From the NCBI GenBank assembly GCA_934444485.1, contig CAKSCN010000134.1:1-6901 (forward strand): a stretch of DNA of 6,901 nucleotides, given 5' to 3'. Shown here in pieces: positions 4,062-6,901 of this stretch. How positions within the stretch are numbered: the first letter of the stretch is position 1; every line of letters begins with the position of its first letter. Made by a program: the position numbers and the translations under genes. Below the pieces are notes generated by a model that was not told the DNA's origin, searched no databases, and saw only the letters and a list, made by a program, of their open reading frames with translations. This DNA comes from an uncultured Eubacteriales bacterium. Lineage in GTDB: Bacteria > Bacillota > Clostridia > Oscillospirales > CAG-382.

Positions 4062-6356
4062 TTACGTTCTTGCGAACATCCTGTCGAGCTTTGCTCTTTC
4101 AAACTTAATAAGCACCGGTCGTCCGTGCGGACAATACAGCACGCTTTCGTCCGAAAAAAGCTTATCTATGATAACCGCATTGCTGAGAGCGGAGGTTTTC
4201 TGCCCCGCTTTTACCGCCGCCTTGCAAGCCGCCGTATACAGAGCCTTATCGAATATGTCTCCGACGGCACGTCCGTTACCACAGGCAAGCTGTCCGGCGA
4301 GGAACACGAACAGATCCTTTCCGTCGCTTATGTCAACCTCCGGTGGAAGTCCTCTGAGAAGATACGTATTTACGCCGAACTCCTCAAACGAAAAGCCGGT
4401 TTTGGTTATGTAGTCTCCGTACTCGCTTATTGCCTCCGCTTCCTTTGAGCTTACCGTAACGCTCACGGGTTCGAGAAGCAGCTGTATTCCGCCGTCACGC
4501 TTGCCGGTTTTCATGTTTTCGTAGATTATCCTCTCGTGTGCGGCGTGCTTGTCAACGAGGTACATACACCCTGCCGCCTCAACGACGATATAGGCATTGA
4601 ATACCTCTCCGACTATTCTCACGCCCCGTTTGACACGCTTTTCAAGCTCCGCCTTTTCGGATATCGCACTTACTCCGTCGTCGTCACGGTCGAGCATGGA
4701 AATCGTACTCTCGAGCGGTTTTGCCGGAGGTCTTTTTTCACGCTCCGGTTCGGGTACAGCGGCTTTTGGGATATTCTTGGGTTCTTCCGTGACAGGCTCA
4801 TCGGGCGGCACGTTCTCTTTCGGCACGGACACCGTTTCCGGATGCTCGATACCCTTCATGTAATCGCCGCCGTCTTTTGCGACGCCTATATCCTCGGCTC
4901 TTTTTCCCATTTCAGCCATAAGCTTTTCCGCCATGCCCGAGGCTTTTTTTACGCCGCTTTCGGCATTACCGGTGCCGCTCGGAACGGAAATACTCACACT
5001 CTTTATGTATTTCATATGTTCCTCTGCGGACGCAACCGGGGGCGGAGGCTCACGGCTCTTGTTTCCGTTTTCACGGTTTTCTCCGCTGTCGCCGAGAACG
5101 GTTTCGTGTTCACTGTCGAAGATTTTCGCTATTTCTTCTATGGTTCTTGCACGTGGCGCTGACTCACGGGAAACTTCCTCCTGCGTATCGGACGGGGAGT
5201 CCTTATTATTCGGTGCGGTGTCGCTTTCGGTCTTGGGCACTGCGGCAGGTTTCTCGGCAGTTTCGGTAACCGGGAATGCTTTTGTCAGTGCGGAAAGCTT
5301 AACTCTACGGTTTTGATAGGAGTCCGCTTCTTCACTGCGGTTATCCAAAAAAAGCCTTGCGCCGGAGGTTCCTCTTGTGAGCGCATTTCTTACGGCATAG
5401 TAGACCGCCTCGAACACCGCTCTTTCGTTGACGAATTTGACCTCGAGCTTTGCCGGGTGGATGTTTACGTCAACAAGGCTTGTATCTATCGTGAGGTACA
5501 GTACCGCACCCGGGAATTTACCGACCGGGCAATAGCTTCTGAAGCCCTCCTCGAGAGCCGCCATCATGGTTCGTGAGCGGACGTATCTTTCGTTTATGAA
5601 GAAATTCTGCATACTGCGGTTCGGTCTGCATTTTTCAGGCTTGCACACAAAGCCGCCGACGCTTATTCCTCCGAGCGAATACTCCGCACTTATCATTCCG
5701 TCGGCGAAGTCTCGTCCGAGAGCGGAGTATATGCAGTTTGCCGCTATGCCGTCCCCCGGAGTTTTCAGCTTCTGCACGCCGTCCGAGATACAGCAGACCG
5801 AGATATACGGTCGTGACAGCGCAAACTTTTCCGCCGCCGCAAGAACCGCCTGTGCTTCGGTCGAGTCTTTTTTGAGGAACTTTCTCCTCGCCGGGACATT
5901 CTCGAAAAGGTCTCGTGCTATAATTGTCGTGCCGTTCGGGCAGCCTGCCTCGGTGAGCGTTCCTTTTGCGCCGAACTCACTTTCAAAGAGCGTTCCCATT
6001 CCGTCGCAGGCACGCTTTGTCATAATGGAGAGTCTTGTCACGGACGATATTGCGGCAAGAGCCTCGCCTCTGAAGCCGAGAGTACCGATTGCGGCAAGGT
6101 CGTCCTTTGTGCGTATTTTGCTCGTTGCGTGGCGGAGTATACTTGTCGGCACGTCCTCTTTCGCCATGCCGCAGCCGTCGTCGGTAACTCTTATATAGGT
6201 CGAGCCTCCGTTCTTTATCTCGACTGTGACATTTGAAGCTCCGGCGTCCGCACAGTTCTCGAGAAGCTCCTTTATTGCCGATGCCGGTCTTTCGACAACC
6301 TCTCCTGCGGCAATAAGATTTGCCGTTGATTTATCAAGTACGTTTATTATGCCCAT
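4062..6356 (-). CDS. mutL: DNA mismatch repair protein MutL, endonuclease-type
   Basis: MutL couples mismatch detection by MutS to strand nicking and excision. The 764 residues show the N-terminal GHKL ATPase: KELLEN with catalytic E30 and N34, DDGCG at 59-63, GFRGEAL at 94-100 and GTTI at 142-145. The second domain follows, with FINERYVRSR at 253-262 and NIHPAKLEVKF at 298-308. Residues about 335-575 are a Pro/Glu/Lys-rich, probably disordered linker. The C-terminal dimerisation and endonuclease domain carries DKHAAHERIIYE at 602-613 (family motif DQHAxxExxxxE, here with Lys for Gln), a likely beta-clamp motif QLLLEP at 625-630, ACKAAVKA at 710-717 and CPHGRP at 742-747. This identifies the nicking type of MutL found where MutH is absent. 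It is longer than typical MutL (about 600-650 residues) because of the linker. The ATG is preceded by AAAGGAG ten bases upstream. It sits 34 bases after mutS and 32 before tgt. The gene contains A7 and T7 tracts. Confidence 0.98.
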   Translation of the reverse strand: MGIINVLDKSTANLIAAGEVVERPASAIKELLENCADAGASNVTVEIKNGGSTYIRVTDDGCGMAKEDVPTSILRHATSKIRTKDDLAAIGTLGFRGEALAAISSVTRLSIMTKRACDGMGTLFESEFGAKGTLTEAGCPNGTTIIARDLFENVPARRKFLKKDSTEAQAVLAAAEKFALSRPYISVCCISDGVQKLKTPGDGIAANCIYSALGRDFADGMISAEYSLGGISVGGFVCKPEKCRPNRSMQNFFINERYVRSRTMMAALEEGFRSYCPVGKFPGAVLYLTIDTSLVDVNIHPAKLEVKFVNERAVFEAVYYAVRNALTRGTSGARLFLDNRSEEADSYQNRRVKLSALTKAFPVTETAEKPAAVPKTESDTAPNNKDSPSDTQEEVSRESAPRARTIEEIAKIFDSEHETVLGDSGENRENGNKSREPPPPVASAEEHMKYIKSVSISVPSGTGNAESGVKKASGMAEKLMAEMGKRAEDIGVAKDGGDYMKGIEHPETVSVPKENVPPDEPVTEEPKNIPKAAVPEPEREKRPPAKPLESTISMLDRDDDGVSAISEKAELEKRVKRGVRIVGEVFNAYIVVEAAGCMYLVDKHAAHERIIYENMKTGKRDGGIQLLLEPVSVTVSSKEAEAISEYGDYITKTGFSFEEFGVNTYLLRGLPPEVDISDGKDLFVFLAGQLACGNGRAVGDIFDKALYTAACKAAVKAGQKTSALSNAVIIDKLFSDESVLYCPHGRPVLIKFERAKLDRMFART

Positions 6357-6390
6357 CTCACTGCCGCTCCTTTCTTTCGGATGTTACCGT

Positions 6391-6901
6391 TTATTCCGTA
6401 TACTTTTTCAGCTCATACAGCTTTTGAAGAGCTTCTATCGGCGAGGTGGTGTTGATATCGAGATTTTTGAGAATCTCGAATACCTCGTTCTTTGACATAT
6501 CCTCAATGGTTATGTTGTTCATGCCGCCGTCGTCGTTGTCCGCACTCTTTTTCTTCAGCATATACGCCGGCACTTCGCCCTCGCCCTCAAGGCTCTTGAG
6601 AACCTCTTTCGCACGTTTAATGACGGGGTTCGGAACGCCTGCAAGCTTTGCGACCTCTATTCCGTAGCTGTCGTCGGCGGAGCCTTTGACTATCTTGCGC
6701 AGAAATACGACGTCGTCTCCCCTCTTTTTTGCGGCGATACTGTAATTGCACACGCCGGGAAGTCTGTCCTCGAGTACAGTAAGCTCGTGGTAGTGTGTTG
6801 CAAACATGGTTTTTGCGCCGATCTTCGATGCAGTGTACTCGGCAATCGCACGTGCTATACTCATGCCGTCAAAGGTTGAGGTTCCTCTGCCTATTTCGTC
6901 A
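6391..6901 (-). CDS. mutS: DNA mismatch repair ATPase MutS, C-terminal part (5' end outside the window)
   Basis: MutS recognises base mismatches and small loops and, using ATP, recruits MutL to start repair. Only the last 169 residues are visible; the frame stays open to the window edge. The first residues are the Walker B and signature stretch DEIGRGTSTFDG, which places the break inside the ABC-type ATPase domain. ATHYHEL follows at visible residues 34-40 (the conserved His region of the ATPase). Residues about 73-100 (GSADDSYGIEVAKLAGVP and on) match the helix-turn-helix dimerisation part of MutS. The end, SPIEALQKLYELKK (about 153-166), is the typical MutS C-terminal segment, which argues against MutS2: there is no Smr domain and the ending is canonical. 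An internal ATG at 6864 is not the start, because conserved motif continues upstream of it. The stop is TAA and mutL begins 34 bases downstream, as in most bacterial mutSL operons. The mismatch-binding and lever domains lie outside the window. Confidence 0.97.
   Translation of the reverse strand, partial: DEIGRGTSTFDGMSIARAIAEYTASKIGAKTMFATHYHELTVLEDRLPGVCNYSIAAKKRGDDVVFLRKIVKGSADDSYGIEVAKLAGVPNPVIKRAKEVLKSLEGEGEVPAYMLKKKSADNDDGGMNNITIEDMSKNEVFEILKNLDINTTSPIEALQKLYELKKYTE

Noticed and set aside
5566..6198. Plus-strand open frame of 210 codons opposite the mutL ATPase region
   Set aside because: It is antisense to the invariant GHKL motifs of MutL and shows no independent signs of coding.
6862..6864. 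ATG as start of a short MutS-like gene
   Set aside because: The conserved DEIGRGTSTFDG motif is in frame directly upstream and reaches the window edge, so the gene is simply cut by the window.
1..6901. Defence system, mobile element, CRISPR array, tRNA or riboswitch
   Set aside because: I looked on both strands and found no integrase, transposase, direct-repeat array, tRNA-like cloverleaf or long structured leader; every long region is a recognisable housekeeping gene.

Overview
The window looks like ordinary core chromosome of a Gram-positive Firmicute, most likely in the Clostridia (the Tgt and FAD-protein sequences remind me of the Oscillospiraceae/Ruminococcaceae side; this is inference, not a search result). 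Supporting this are strong AGGAGG-type ribosome binding sites, roughly balanced base composition, an endonuclease-type MutL of the non-MutH kind, and the tgt–yajC–YrzE-like block familiar from Bacillus and clostridia. All seven genes lie on the minus strand, so the biological reading order runs from high to low coordinates. Coding density is very high. No gene-free stretch exceeds 90 bases, and I see no RNA gene, mobile element or CRISPR array.

Reading 5'->3' on the minus strand, the window opens inside mutS, of which only the last 169 codons are present (from the Walker B motif onward). Then come complete mutL, tgt (queuosine tRNA modification, GTG start) and yajC (Sec translocon accessory), separated by gaps of 34, 32 and 34 bases. 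A small four-helix membrane protein of the TIGR04086/YrzE type follows after 87 bases, then a ten-helix EamA/DMT-type transporter after 63 bases. After a further 66 bases comes the first 245 codons of an uncharacterised FAD-dependent dehydrogenase (COG2509 type), which runs off the low-coordinate edge. All six visible stop codons are TAA.

Functionally the window joins two well-known blocks: the mutS–mutL mismatch-repair pair and the tgt–yajC–YrzE block, which in other bacteria usually follows ruvB and queA. The short uniform gaps and lack of a convincing terminator from mutS to yajC fit one transcript, with housekeeping roles (DNA repair, tRNA wobble modification, protein export). The transporter and FAD protein may be co-transcribed or simply adjacent.

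I found no clear undescribed multi-gene system. The points most worth a second look are an A7 tract in the mutL linker, where either single-base slip would cut the protein between its ATPase and endonuclease halves; a DKHA variant of the DQHA endonuclease motif in MutL; the mutL–tgt junction itself; and a four-cysteine cluster in the FAD protein.
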